From Saccharospirillaceae bacterium (GTDB lineage Bacteria; Pseudomonadota; Gammaproteobacteria; Pseudomonadales; Oceanobacteraceae), in assembly GCA_021208685.1 (NCBI GenBank), contig JAJOJJ010000045.1:114979-178978 (forward strand): DNA of 64,000 nt, written 5' to 3'. The translations under genes and the position numbers were made by a program. Below the pieces are notes generated by a model. The model ran no database searches and was not told the origin of the DNA. It saw only the letters and a program-made list of their open reading frames with translations. Of the stretch, positions 16,036 to 25,600 are shown piece by piece; the stretch's first letter is position 1, and each line of letters opens with the position of its first letter.

Positions 16036-17163
16036 ATGAGTAATGTCCACGGCGCCGTCAGCGCCCTGTTTGAACCCATCACCCTCGGCCCGCTGCAACT
16101 GAGCAACCGTATTGTCATGGCCCCGATGACCCGTACCTATTCTCCGGGCAACATCCCTAATGATCTGGTCGCCGCCTATTACGCCCGCCGTGCCGAGAAC
16201 GAAGTCGGCCTGATCATTACCGAAGGCACCTGTGTTGGCCATAAAGCCGCTAACGGCTATCCGCGCGTGCCCTTTATTTATGGCGAAGACGCACTGGCCG
16301 GCTGGAAAAAAGTGGTCGATGCGGTACATGCCAAAGGCGGTAAAATTGCCCCGCAGCTGTGGCACGTGGGCGCAATCCGCAAAGAAGGTGTGGAGCCCGA
16401 TCCATCGGTTCCCGGGTACAGCCCGTCCGGTCTGGTCAAAGCCGGTAAAGAAAACGGCGTGGCCATGAGCAAAGACGATATTCAGGAAGTGATTGAAGCC
16501 TTCGCTCAGGCAGCTGAAGACTCCAAACGCATTGGCTTTGATGCGGTGGAAGTCCACGGCGCCCACGGTTATTTAATCGATCAGTTCTTCTGGGAAGGCT
16601 CCAATCAGCGCACTGACGAATACGGCGGCGATCTGGTTGCCCGTACCCGTTTCGCCTGCGAAATTGTCTCTGCCATCCGTGACCGCGTCGGCCCGGATTT
16701 CCCGATTATTTTCCGTTTTTCCCAGTGGAAACAGCAGGACTACAGCGCCCGCCTGTGTGAAACCCCGGAAGAACTGGAAGCCTTCCTCAAGCCACTGGTC
16801 GAAGCCGGTGTCGATATTTTCCACTGTTCAACCCGTCGGTTCTGGGAAAAAGAATTTGCAGGTTCCGATCTGAACCTGGCCGGCTGGACCAAAAAAATCA
16901 CCGGCAAGCCCGTCATTACCGTCGGTTCTGTTGGTCTGAATGCCAGCTTTATTGATGAAGACAAACGCGACATGGTTGATGCGTCCGGTGTTGCCACGGC
17001 CTCCATCGACGAACTGGGCCAGCGCATGGCCGCCGGTGAATTTGAACTGGTGGCGGTTGGCCGCGCACTGCTGCAGGACCCGGAGTGGGTACTGAAAGTC
17101 AAAGCAGGCCGCTATGACGAACTGGAAGACTACGATAAAAAATCGTTAATGCAGCTGGTGTAA
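16036..17163 (+). CDS. Old Yellow Enzyme family flavin reductase (NemA-like)
   Basis: FMN-dependent NAD(P)H:ene reductase of about 375 residues, acting on electrophilic alkenes, maleimides or nitro compounds in this family. The TIM barrel starts LFEPITLGPLQLSNRIVMAPMTR. The active-site pair is HGAH in EVHGAHGYLIDQF (about 178-181), the His-His type. The WEGSNQRTDEYGG loop and VGRALLQDPEW phosphate-binding end are present. The AGGAAGG ribosome site is well placed. Coupled to the TetR gene upstream, so probably induced by reactive electrophiles. The native substrate cannot be given. Confidence 0.93.
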   Translation: MSNVHGAVSALFEPITLGPLQLSNRIVMAPMTRTYSPGNIPNDLVAAYYARRAENEVGLIITEGTCVGHKAANGYPRVPFIYGEDALAGWKKVVDAVHAKGGKIAPQLWHVGAIRKEGVEPDPSVPGYSPSGLVKAGKENGVAMSKDDIQEVIEAFAQAAEDSKRIGFDAVEVHGAHGYLIDQFFWEGSNQRTDEYGGDLVARTRFACEIVSAIRDRVGPDFPIIFRFSQWKQQDYSARLCETPEELEAFLKPLVEAGVDIFHCSTRRFWEKEFAGSDLNLAGWTKKITGKPVITVGSVGLNASFIDEDKRDMVDASGVATASIDELGQRMAAGEFELVAVGRALLQDPEWVLKVKAGRYDELEDYDKKSLMQLV

Positions 17164-17183
17164 ATACCACGCCGATAACGCAG

Positions 17184-17212
17184 AACGGGCCTGATTTAAG
17201 GCCCGTTTTTTA
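17184..17212 (+). terminator. Intrinsic terminator of the tetR-OYE operon
   Basis: AACGGGCC (17184-17191) pairs with GGCCCGTT (17200-17207) and is followed by a run of T, 20 bp past the stop. Confidence 0.9.
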
Positions 17213-17295
17213 TGCGCGAACGGCAGCAACCGGATAGGCATTCCAACAACCATCTGGCATGCTGAGAAGCAGCAGCAATCTGAATTCAAGCGGAC

Positions 17296-17994
17296 ATGAC
17301 CAACGCAGGACGCCTTATGATCTGGATCATCAGCAATCTGTTCCACATTATTCTGAGCATTATTATTGTCAGCCTGAGCTGGAAACTGTGGCGTACGCTG
17401 ACCACGAAACTGCGCGCCCGCCGCATAAAAGAGTACGCCTTTCCCGGCACATTAAAGCGCAAGGTAGCACAGCGTTACCCTCATCTGGACGAAACTCAGC
17501 TGGCTCTGGTGATCGACGGGCTGCGTGACTATTTTCAGATCTGCAATATTGCCGGGCGTAAACCGGTCGCCATGCCCTCGCAGGTGGTCGATCTCGCCTG
17601 GCATGAATTTATTCTGTTTACCCGCAAATATCAGGAATTCTGCCGTTCGGCTTTTGGTCGTTTTCTGCACCACACACCTGCCGAAGCCATGAGCTCTCCC
17701 ACCACGGCTGCCGAAGGCATCAAACGTGCCTGGCGCATTGCCTGTGCCCGTGAAACCATTTCCCCGCTCACACCGGCCCAATTGCCTTTACTGTTTGCCA
17801 TTGATGCACAACTGAACATAGAAGATGGTTTTTTTTACCTGCCCAACTGCGAGATGCCACTCACTGACGCCCATAAGAAAACACCCGCCGACACAACGCC
17901 CTACTGCGCCAGCCATATCGGGTGCACCTCAGGTTGCGCCGGAGATGGCGGATGCAGCGGCAGCTGCTCTTCCGGTGGTTGCGGTGGTGATTAA
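17296..17994 (+). CDS. Uncharacterised protein with Gly/Cys-rich tail
   Basis: A 232-residue protein with one N-terminal membrane helix (about 8-28, IWIISNLFHIILSIIIVSLS). A soluble region contains PSQVVDLAWHEFILFTRKYQEFC, which recalls the glycine-rich-domain (DUF1399/GRDP-like) proteins. The last ~30 residues are Gly, Ser and Cys-rich with six cysteines (GCTSGCAGDGGCSGSC then SSGGCGG), possibly a metal-binding or surface tail. A second ATG at 17317 has a better ribosome site (AGGA seven bases before) and may be the true start. Function unknown; it stands alone between two terminated units. Confidence 0.75.
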   Translation: MTNAGRLMIWIISNLFHIILSIIIVSLSWKLWRTLTTKLRARRIKEYAFPGTLKRKVAQRYPHLDETQLALVIDGLRDYFQICNIAGRKPVAMPSQVVDLAWHEFILFTRKYQEFCRSAFGRFLHHTPAEAMSSPTTAAEGIKRAWRIACARETISPLTPAQLPLLFAIDAQLNIEDGFFYLPNCEMPLTDAHKKTPADTTPYCASHIGCTSGCAGDGGCSGSCSSGGCGGD

Positions 17995-18002
17995 CCCCCC
18001 GG

Positions 18003-18968
18003 CTATGCGGCATGGCGGATGCTGTTTTCCGTCCCCTTGACTGCGCTCTGTTCATCAGCGCCTTTGCCATGAATAAACCCATCCATCAGCGCTGCCAGCA
18101 TAATGCAGAAACATCCCAGCCAGCCCCATAAGGTTAATGCCGACTCTCCCAGCCACCAGGCCGTTAATACTGCGGTAACCAGTTCCATAATAATAATCAG
18201 CGACGAACGGCTGGCAGGTAAGCGGCTGACTCCCCATTGTGATCCGAAGGATACAGCCAGAAGCCAGGTGGCACCGTACAGTATGGCCAGCCAAACGGCG
18301 CTTGCCGATGCCTCTGAGGGTAACTCAACAGCCCCTGTCTCCGTTTGCCACAGCCAGCTCAGTAACATAAAAAATGCAGCACCCAGCAGCATGCTTTCTA
18401 CTTTTACTATCAGTGCAACCTGCTGCCCTTTACGGAATAGAATATTATTCGCGGCGTAAGTAAAACCGGCGATTAATCCCAGGGTATCTCCCATCCCCCA
18501 AGGGGTTTGCAGCAAGGCCGCCTGCCAATCGCTACCGGGCTGAATGCCCGCCACCAGCACAACCCCCAGCAGCGCCAGCATGATCATCAGCGTTTTGCTG
18601 ATACCAACGGTTTCATGCAGGAACAATCGCCCAAGCAACGTGCTCCACACCGGCAGTAAATAAAACAACACCATGACCCGCACCACATTGCCTTCCAGCA
18701 AGGCCAGCGAAAAACTGGCATTGGCCAGACCTCCGACCAGAAAGATTCCTGCTAACAACGCTTTATTCTGCTGCCAGTGCGCCAGCACCCTGTGCCACTG
18801 ACGCCACAGGATCACCGCGGTCAGAACACTGGCCACGCTGTACGCCAGTAACAGCAGTAATGAATGACGGATTCCGGCGCTTTCAATAGCGTTCAGTGGT
18901 ATCCAGGCACTGCCCCAGAGAACCGACGCCAGAAACAGCACCGCCGCAGGATTCAGATAACGACGCAT
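18003..18968 (-). CDS. EamA/DMT family transporter
   Basis: A 321-residue inner-membrane protein with about ten hydrophobic helices in two EamA repeats. The first starts AAVLFLASVLWGSAWIPLN and the second follows a short loop near GMGDTLGLIAGFTYAANNI. The family exports or imports small metabolites, often amino acids; the substrate is unknown. ATG 18968 has AGAGGAT just before it, better than a start 54 bp upstream. The gene diverges from the guanidine operon, whose riboswitch is on the opposite strand and cannot act on this gene. Its stop is 8 bp from that of the Gly/Cys-tailed gene. Confidence 0.85.
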   Translation of the reverse strand: MRRYLNPAAVLFLASVLWGSAWIPLNAIESAGIRHSLLLLLAYSVASVLTAVILWRQWHRVLAHWQQNKALLAGIFLVGGLANASFSLALLEGNVVRVMVLFYLLPVWSTLLGRLFLHETVGISKTLMIMLALLGVVLVAGIQPGSDWQAALLQTPWGMGDTLGLIAGFTYAANNILFRKGQQVALIVKVESMLLGAAFFMLLSWLWQTETGAVELPSEASASAVWLAILYGATWLLAVSFGSQWGVSRLPASRSSLIIIMELVTAVLTAWWLGESALTLWGWLGCFCIMLAALMDGFIHGKGADEQSAVKGTENSIRHAA

Positions 18969-19089
18969 AACATCCTCTTTATAAGCACCAAAATAAAACC
19001 TCTTATAAAAAATACGAACCAAAATGCAGCATAAAAAGGGGCAAACGCTTTACTGAGAACGCCCTCAGCCACCAAGTTATGACATTTCG

Positions 19090-19104
19090 GCACGCCGCAT
19101 GTGC
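19090..19104. promoter_or_regulatory. Candidate NtrC binding site
   Basis: GCAC-N7-GTGC in exact dyad form, flanked by a 3' A as in the NtrC consensus TGCACC-N5-GGTGCA. It lies 46 bp upstream of a sigma-54-like promoter, closer than typical enhancers. One site only; pattern match. Confidence 0.45.
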
Positions 19105-19136
19105 AAAAACAACGCATTGCCACGCTTTGTAAGAAT

Positions 19137-19152
19137 TGGCACACCATTCGCA
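19137..19152 (+). promoter_or_regulatory. Candidate sigma-54 promoter of the guanidine operon
   Basis: TGGCAC-N5-TCGCA matches the sigma-54 consensus TGGCAC-N5-TTGCA with one mismatch and has the essential GG-N10-GC spacing (19138-19139 and 19150-19151). Transcription would start near 19163, some 65 nt before the riboswitch. A weaker sigma-70-like TTCTGC-N17-TACACT (ending 19212) is an alternative. Confidence 0.5.
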
Positions 19153-19228
19153 AATGCTCAGAAGATGCGAAAACAATGGGGTGTTCTGCATCGCTCACGG
19201 AATTGCTACACTGGTTCCGTTAATAGGT

Positions 19229-19335
19229 TGCTAGGGTTCCGGTTCCTGTTTTGTTAAACACGAATGACTGGTCCGAGAGCAACCGACCTCAGCCGCGAGC
19301 GGAGGTTACACGGAGGGATAAAAGCCCGGGAGATC
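19229..19335 (+). promoter_or_regulatory. Guanidine-I (ykkC class) riboswitch
   Basis: The conserved blocks of the ykkC guanidine-I aptamer appear in order and spacing: CTAGGGTTCCG (19231-19241), CTGGTCCGAGAG (19268-19279), and ACACGGAGGGATAAAAGCCC with GGGAGA (19308-19334). ACCTC (19286-19290) pairs with GAGGT (19302-19306) as the intervening helix. This class binds free guanidinium and usually turns expression on. The first start codon follows about 75 nt later. No U-rich terminator is visible, so control may be at translation or through Rho. Confidence 0.95.
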
Positions 19336-19410
19336 ACTGGAACATTCGCACAGATGCGCCTGTGCAATGCCCCTTGTATCCGCTCCGTTAACCTGAACAG
19401 GAGTGCGCTC

Positions 19411-20223
19411 ATGCGCCGGCTGATTAATCAGAGAATTTCCCGCCCACTGGCATTTTTCCTGGGCACCCTGCCTTTCATTATTGCCATCGTGCTCTACATG
19501 GCCGCTTCCGCAGAACGCCTGAGCGAAAATCCGAACGACAAATTACTGCCTGCGTTCAGCACCATGGGCGATACCCTGCTGCGCATGGCAACCGAAGAAA
19601 ATAAACGCAGTGGCGATATTCTGCTCTGGGTCGATACCCTTGCCAGCCTTGAACGCCTTGCCATGGGCGTCGGCATCAGCGCAACGATTGCCCTGTTATT
19701 GGGTTTAACGCTGGGTGCCCTGCCGCTGTTCCGTGCAAATTTATCACCCTTTACCACGGCCATCTCAATGGTGCCTCCCATGGCCCTGCTACCGGTGTTG
19801 TTTATTGTTTTCGGCCTCGGAGAGGTATCAAAAGTGGTGCTGATTGTGATTGGCATCACGCCGTATTTAATCCGCGAATTACAAAGCAGGGTGTCGGAAC
19901 TGCCGACCGAACAATGGATTAAGGCGCAAACGCTGGGCGCCAACAGCTGGCAATTAATGCTGCGCATGGTGCTGCCGCAAATGCTGCCACGCCTGGTGGA
20001 TGCGCTGCGCCTGTCGATGGGAGCGGCCTGGTTATTTTTAATCGCTGCCGAAGCCATCGCCTCGACGGAAGGACTGGGCTACCGGATTTTTCTGGTGCGC
20101 CGCTATATGGCGATGGACATTATTCTGCCTTATGTGGCATGGATCAGCCTGCTGGCGATTATTTCCGACCAGTTACTGAAGCAACTGAACCGCAAGTTAT
20201 TCCCCTGGTATCAGCCGCAATAA
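19411..20223 (+). CDS. ABC transporter permease, guanidine/urea-carboxylase-associated
   Basis: A 270-residue inner-membrane permease of the SsuC/TauC type, first gene of the riboswitch-controlled operon. About six helices are visible; the cytoplasmic EAA-like loop is ELPTEQWIKAQTLGANSWQL. The start at 19411 is set by CAGGAG seven bases before; the same frame is open back into the riboswitch, but those residues would be translated aptamer and are not protein. In related operons a periplasmic binding protein gene normally comes first; here it is absent, so the substrate, probably guanidine, is inferred from context. Confidence 0.88.
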   Translation: MRRLINQRISRPLAFFLGTLPFIIAIVLYMAASAERLSENPNDKLLPAFSTMGDTLLRMATEENKRSGDILLWVDTLASLERLAMGVGISATIALLLGLTLGALPLFRANLSPFTTAISMVPPMALLPVLFIVFGLGEVSKVVLIVIGITPYLIRELQSRVSELPTEQWIKAQTLGANSWQLMLRMVLPQMLPRLVDALRLSMGAAWLFLIAAEAIASTEGLGYRIFLVRRYMAMDIILPYVAWISLLAIISDQLLKQLNRKLFPWYQPQ

Positions 20224-20269
20224 ATACACGGATGTTTCAGACGCCGGATAACCACAAGGTGGAATTTCT

Positions 20270-21121
20270 ATGAGTTTTATCGAATTTAAAAAAGTCAGCA
20301 AAACCTACGGCGATCAGCCGGTACTGGACAATATTAATCTGAGCGTTAAAAAAGGCGAATTTGTGACCATGGTCGGTGCATCCGGCTGCGGAAAATCGAC
20401 CTTTCTGAAAATGCTCTCCGGTCAGGAAAGCGCCAGTAAAGGCCAGTGCCTGCTGGATGGTCAGCCATTAACCGGCGAGCCCAGTGTCGATCGTGGCATT
20501 GTGTTCCAGAAATACTCGGTATTCCCCCATCTGAGCGTGCTGGATAACGTGATTCTCGGACTGGAATTTGCCCAGAGTAAATTACTGGCGCGCCTGTTTG
20601 GCAAGGCCCGGGCTGAGGCTAAAGAAAAAGCCATGAACCTGTTGCAGCGGGTAGGACTGCACAGCGCCGCCAATAAGTATCCGCACGAGCTTTCCGGCGG
20701 TATGCAGCAGCGTCTGGCCATTGCTCAGGCATTAATTAAAGAACCTAAAATTCTGTTGCTGGATGAACCTTTCGGCGCTCTTGACCCGGGTATCCGCGCC
20801 GATATGCATCAGCTGATTCTGGATTTATGGCAGCAGACCGGAACCACCATTTTTATGGTCACGCACGACATTGGTGAAGGATTTTATCTTGGCAGCCGTT
20901 TATTGGTGTTCGATAAAATCCGTAATGACCCGATGGCTCCCAATGCCTGGGGCGCGACCATTACCTACGATTTAAAACTGAACCAGGCCAATCATGGCCA
21001 GCTGGCTAAAAGCGGCGACGACGTTCAGGAACACTCTTTGTATAACGATATTCAGCACTCCGTTCATGCCACAGCCCGTGTACAGAACGAGGCAGGAATA
21101 AGTACCGGAACAGGTGCCTGA
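20270..21121 (+). CDS. ABC transporter ATPase, guanidine/urea-carboxylase-associated
   Basis: A 283-residue ATP-binding subunit partnering the permease upstream. Walker A is GASGCGKST (36-44), the signature LSGGMQQR lies near 142, Walker B is ILLLDEPFGALDP, and the switch histidine is in MVTHDIG. The C-terminal ~70 residues after the core are an extension typical of this transporter subgroup rather than of TauB/SsuB. It follows the permease after 46 bp with AGGTGGA as ribosome site. The gene continues to within 10 bp of the next start, indicating one operon. Confidence 0.92.
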   Translation: MSFIEFKKVSKTYGDQPVLDNINLSVKKGEFVTMVGASGCGKSTFLKMLSGQESASKGQCLLDGQPLTGEPSVDRGIVFQKYSVFPHLSVLDNVILGLEFAQSKLLARLFGKARAEAKEKAMNLLQRVGLHSAANKYPHELSGGMQQRLAIAQALIKEPKILLLDEPFGALDPGIRADMHQLILDLWQQTGTTIFMVTHDIGEGFYLGSRLLVFDKIRNDPMAPNAWGATITYDLKLNQANHGQLAKSGDDVQEHSLYNDIQHSVHATARVQNEAGISTGTGA

Positions 21122-21131
21122 AGGAGACATC

Positions 21132-21887
21132 ATGACTCAGCTAAGCAAAAAACATCAGCCATTTTATCAGGGCGACGCCGTTTATCAGGATACTCTGGAT
21201 GGCGGCTGTCATTGGTCTATGCGGGTAAAAAAGGGCACGGTCATCACCTTTACTGACCTGCACGGCGGCGCCAATCTTGGTCTGTTAATGTTTAACCCTT
21301 ACGACCTGCTGGAAAAATACAACGCGCCCGACACATTGAAATGTCAGCATACCTTTAAGCTGACTCAGGGCCACTGCCTGTATTCCGATATGGGCCGTAT
21401 TTTTGCCTCAATAGTGGCGGATGACGGCGGCTGGCATGACACAGTCTGCGGCAATATCAATAAAGCCATGGTGGCCGAAAAATGGGGTATTAAAACCTAT
21501 CAGGAAGTGCGTAATAACTGGACGCAGAACGGCTATGACAGCTTTCTGGTGGAGTTCGCCAAATACGGTCTGTCCCGCAAAGATATGGCCGCCAACCTCA
21601 ACCTGTTCAGCCAGGTGCAGACCGATGATCTGGGCAATATGCGCTATATCGACGGTGCCTCACAAGCCGGACATGCCATCACCCTGCGCTTTGAAATGGA
21701 CACCCTGCTGATTATGCACACCTGTCCGCACCCACTGAACAATGCCGCCGAATATCCTGTTCGGCCTGTGCATTACCACTTTGGTAAAGCCGCCGCCATC
21801 GCTGACGATGATGAATGCAAAAATCACTGCGCAGAAAACCAGCGCGGCTTTCACAACAATTTTCTCTATCACTTCTGCGAAGCCTGA
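21132..21887 (+). CDS. DUF1989 protein 1 (carboxyguanidine deiminase subunit; formerly urea amidolyase associated protein)
   Basis: A 251-residue DUF1989 protein. Together with its neighbour it corresponds to the pair once called urea-carboxylase-associated proteins 1 and 2 and later shown to deiminate carboxyguanidine to allophanate. Likely metal ligands include the Cys/His in [11 protein letters not shown] (about 100) and TCPHPLNN (about 200). The annotated start at 21132 has a near-perfect AAGGAGA five bases before. A C-terminal His/Cys-rich tail ([18 protein letters not shown]) is present. The identification rests on family plus the guanidine riboswitch upstream. Confidence 0.88.
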   Translation: MTQLSKKHQPFYQGDAVYQDTLDGGCHWSMRVKKGTVITFTDLHGGANLGLLMFNPYDLLEKYNAPDTLKCQHTFKLTQGHCLYSDMGRIFASIVADDGGWHDTVCGNINKAMVAEKWGIKTYQEVRNNWTQNGYDSFLVEFAKYGLSRKDMAANLNLFSQVQTDDLGNMRYIDGASQAGHAITLRFEMDTLLIMHTCPHPLNNAAEYPVRPVHYHFGKAAAIADDDECKNHCAENQRGFHNNFLYHFCEA

Positions 21888-21898
21888 GGAGCTCTATC

Positions 21899-22552
21899 AT
21901 GATTAAAGAAAGCACACTGCAACCTCAGGATGCTGTTTTCCGCCAGACGGTTCTGGCCGGCGATTATTTTATTCATCGTATCGAAGCCGGTCAGACCCTG
22001 CGTATTCTTGATCTGGAAGGTAATCAAGCCGCCGATACGCTGTTTTATAACGCCGATGATCCCAGTGAACGCTACAGCGCCACCGATACCATCCGCGCTC
22101 AGGGTAATGTGTACCTGACGGCAGGTTCGGTGTTAATGACCAACGAAAACCGCCCGTTGCTGGAAATTGTCGCCGATACCTGTGGTCGTCATGACACCTT
22201 AGGCGGCGCCTGCGCCACCGAATCCAACACCGTGCGCTACAGTCTGAACAAAAAATGCATGCACGCCTGTCGCGACAGCTGGATGCTGGCCATCAACGAG
22301 CATGAAGAATACGGTCTGGATAAAGCCGATATTACCCACAATATTAATTTCTTTATGAACGTACCCGTCACCGCCGAAGGTGGACTGACCTTTGCCGATG
22401 GCATTTCCGATGCCGGAAAATATGTGGAACTGAAAGCGCTGATGAATACCATTGTGCTGATATCCAACTGTCCGCAGCTGAATAATCCCTGCAATGCTTA
22501 TAACCCGACACCGATTGAAGTGATTGTCTGGTCATCCGCCTGCCGATCATAA
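21899..22552 (+). CDS. DUF1989 protein 2 (carboxyguanidine deiminase subunit)
   Basis: A 217-residue DUF1989 protein, second member of the carboxyguanidine deiminase pair. Conserved features are [14 protein letters not shown] (about 98-111) and the [20 protein letters not shown] segment near the C-terminus, both rich in likely metal ligands. It starts 12 bp after the first subunit with GAGGAG well placed. The open frame extends 84 bp farther upstream into the preceding gene, but that start would lack a ribosome site. The two subunits are about as different as the families normally are, so they are not a recent duplication. Confidence 0.88.
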   Translation: MIKESTLQPQDAVFRQTVLAGDYFIHRIEAGQTLRILDLEGNQAADTLFYNADDPSERYSATDTIRAQGNVYLTAGSVLMTNENRPLLEIVADTCGRHDTLGGACATESNTVRYSLNKKCMHACRDSWMLAINEHEEYGLDKADITHNINFFMNVPVTAEGGLTFADGISDAGKYVELKALMNTIVLISNCPQLNNPCNAYNPTPIEVIVWSSACRS

Positions 22553-22662
22553 ATTTAAGCCGCCGGACGACCGGCAGGCTTCCGTATTTATGCAGGACGA
22601 CCTGCCTCTTGTGCAACAACATACGTGAAGTGAAACAAGACATTTAAAAATGAGGCAAGACC

Positions 22663-25600
22663 ATGTTTAAAAAAGTCTTAATCGCCAACCGTGGCGCCAT
22701 TGCCAGCCGTATTATCCGCACCCTGAAAAAAATGAATGTTCAGGCGGTTGCGGTTTACCATCAGGCCGACCAGCATTCGTTGCATGTGCAGCAGGCCGAT
22801 GAGGCTTACTGCTTAGGTGATGGAACAGTCGCGGATACCTACCTGAATCAGGATAAAATCCTGCAGATTGCCAAAGACTGCGGCGCTGAAGCCATTCACC
22901 CCGGCTATGGATTTTTAAGCGAAAACACCGGGTTTTCCCGCGCCTGTGATCAGGCTGGCGTGGTCTTTCTTGGCCCTTCTGCCGCACAAATGGATGCCTT
23001 TGGTTTAAAGCATTCTGCGCGTGCACTGGCGCAGGACAATAAGGTTCCGCTGCTGCCGGGCACCGAACTGCTGACCGATATTCACAGCGCCATCATCGAG
23101 GCCGGGCGTATTGGTTATCCGGTGATGTTAAAAAGCACCGCCGGTGGTGGCGGTATTGGTATGCAGCTGTGTTACAGCGAAGCCGAACTGCAGCAGGCCT
23201 TTGCCTCGGTTAAACGGTTAAGCGCTAATAACTTTGCCAACGATGGCGTATTCATTGAAAAATTTGTCGAAAAAGCCCGCCATATCGAAGTACAGATTTT
23301 TGGTGACGGCAAAGGACAAGTGCTGGCACTGGGCGAGCGCGACTGCTCCATTCAGCGCCGCAACCAGAAAGTACTGGAAGAAACACCGGCACCGGGTTTA
23401 ACCGCACAACAACGTGAAGCCTTACTCACCACCGCTGCGCGTCTGGGCCGCTCGGTCAATTACCGCAGTGCCGGTACGGTCGAATTTATTTACGATACGG
23501 CTTCCGGCGAGTTTTATTTTCTCGAAGTGAATACCCGCTTACAGGTAGAACACGGTGTTACCGAAGAAGTCTACGGGATTGATCTGGTGGAATGGATGGT
23601 GCGCCTCGGTGCCGGTGAAACCCTTCCACTGCACGAAACCTTTACGCCCAAAGGTCACAGCATTCAGGCACGGATTTACGCCGAAGATCCGGCACAGGAT
23701 TTTCAGCCCTGCGCCGGGTTATTAAGCCATGTGCGCTGGCCTCAGACGAACAAAGCCTCAGGCTGGCCATCGCTGCGCATTGATACCTGGGTAGAAAGCG
23801 GCTCAGAAGTACCGGCGCTGTTCGACCCTATGCTGGCCAAAGTGATTGCCACTGCGGCTGACCGCGATCAGGCGCTGGCAACCCTCGCGGAAGCGCTGGC
23901 CGACACGGAGCTGTACGGTCTGGAATGCAACCGCCGTTATCTGCTCGATATTCTTAAGGATAAACGGGTACAGGCCGGTGATGTTTACACTCAGCTATTA
24001 AAAACCCTGCAACATCAGCCCACCAGCGTACAGGTATTAACCGCCGGTACACAGACCACCCTGCAGGACTTACCGGCGCGTATTGGCTATTGGGATATTG
24101 GTGTGCCACCGTCAGGCCCGTTCGATGGCTATTCTTTTGCGCTGGGCAACCGTTTACTCGGCAATGCACAACAGGCAGCAGGTCTGGAAATTACCTTAAA
24201 AGGCCCGGTGCTTAAATTTAATGCACCGGCAAAAATATTACTGGCCGGTGCAACCACCAGCGCCAGCCTGACCCGTGCAGGCTCAACCAGCAATATTGAA
24301 TTCTGGCAGGTCACAGATATCAATGCCGGGGATATTCTCGACTGTGGCAGCGTTGGCAGTGCCGGTGCACGCGCCTACTGTTTAATTGCCGGTGGCTTTA
24401 ACTGTCCGGATTATCTGGGCTCAAAATCCACCTTTACCCTTGGTCAGTTTGGCGGCCATAACGGCCGCGCATTATTACCGGGCGATGTGCTGCATTTTTC
24501 TCCCGATAATAAAGCGGAACCTGCAACCCTTAACGATCCGGTTTTACTGCCCAAAATTGCTAATGAATGGGAATTACGGGTGATTTACGGCCCGCACGGC
24601 GCGCCGGAATTTTTTACCGACAACGATATTGAACGCTTCTTTGCTCACACCTGGGAAGTGCACTACAACTCCAGCCGTACCGGTGTGCGCCTGATTGGCC
24701 CCAAACCGGAATGGGCACGGGCCGACGGTGGCGAAGCCGGTTTGCACCCGTCCAATATCCACGACAATGCCTACGCCATTGGCACCGTCGATTTTACCGG
24801 TGATATGCCGGTGATTTTAGGGCCGGACGGCCCGAGTCTGGGCGGCTTTGTCTGCCCGGCCACGGTGATCACCGCGGATTTATGGAAACTCGGCCAGTTA
24901 AAAGCCGGCGATAAAATCCGCTTTTTACCGGTCAGCCAGCAGACCGCTGTGGCCTTAAACCGCGCACAACAACACAGCCTGGCAACACTGAACCCGCAGA
25001 ATTGTGCGGTTGAACGCTGGTTACCGAAAAGCCCGATTGTGCACAGCATCGCTTATACCGGTCAGGCAGACTCACACCCGACCGGTGTCGTCTATCGCCC
25101 CAGCGGTGATCAGTATTTACTGGTGGAATACGGCCCGCTGCAACTGGATATCCGCCTGCGCTTCCGTGTTCATGCCTTAATGCAGTATTTAAACACACAG
25201 AATATTACCGGCCTGTGGGAACTGACACCGGGCATCCGCTCGCTGCAGCTGCACTACGATTCCACCCGTTTAAGTCAGCAGGAATTACTGCAGATCTTAA
25301 TGGCTGCCGAAGATCAGCTCGGGGATTTGCAGGATGCCGAAGTACCGTCACGCATTGTTCACCTGCCATTATCCTGGAACGATGAAGCCTGCCAGCTGGC
25401 GGTGAATAAGTACATGCAATCGGTACGGGCCGATGCGCCCTGGTGCCCGGATAATATTGAATTTATCCGCCGCATTAATGGCCTGAAATCCATCGACGAA
25501 GTAAAGGACATTGTCTTTAACGCCAGCTATCTGGTGATGGGCTTAGGCGATGTGTATTTAGGTGCTCCGGTGGCAACACCCATGGACCCGCGTCACCGTC

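Noticed and set aside
18003..18968. EamA transporter as a guanidine exporter under the same riboswitch
   Set aside because: The riboswitch is on the opposite strand and transcribed away from this gene; no second aptamer was seen on its side.
19264..19410. Extra 49 N-terminal residues of the ABC permease
   Set aside because: These codons lie in the guanidine riboswitch and its leader; ATG 19411 has a good Shine-Dalgarno.
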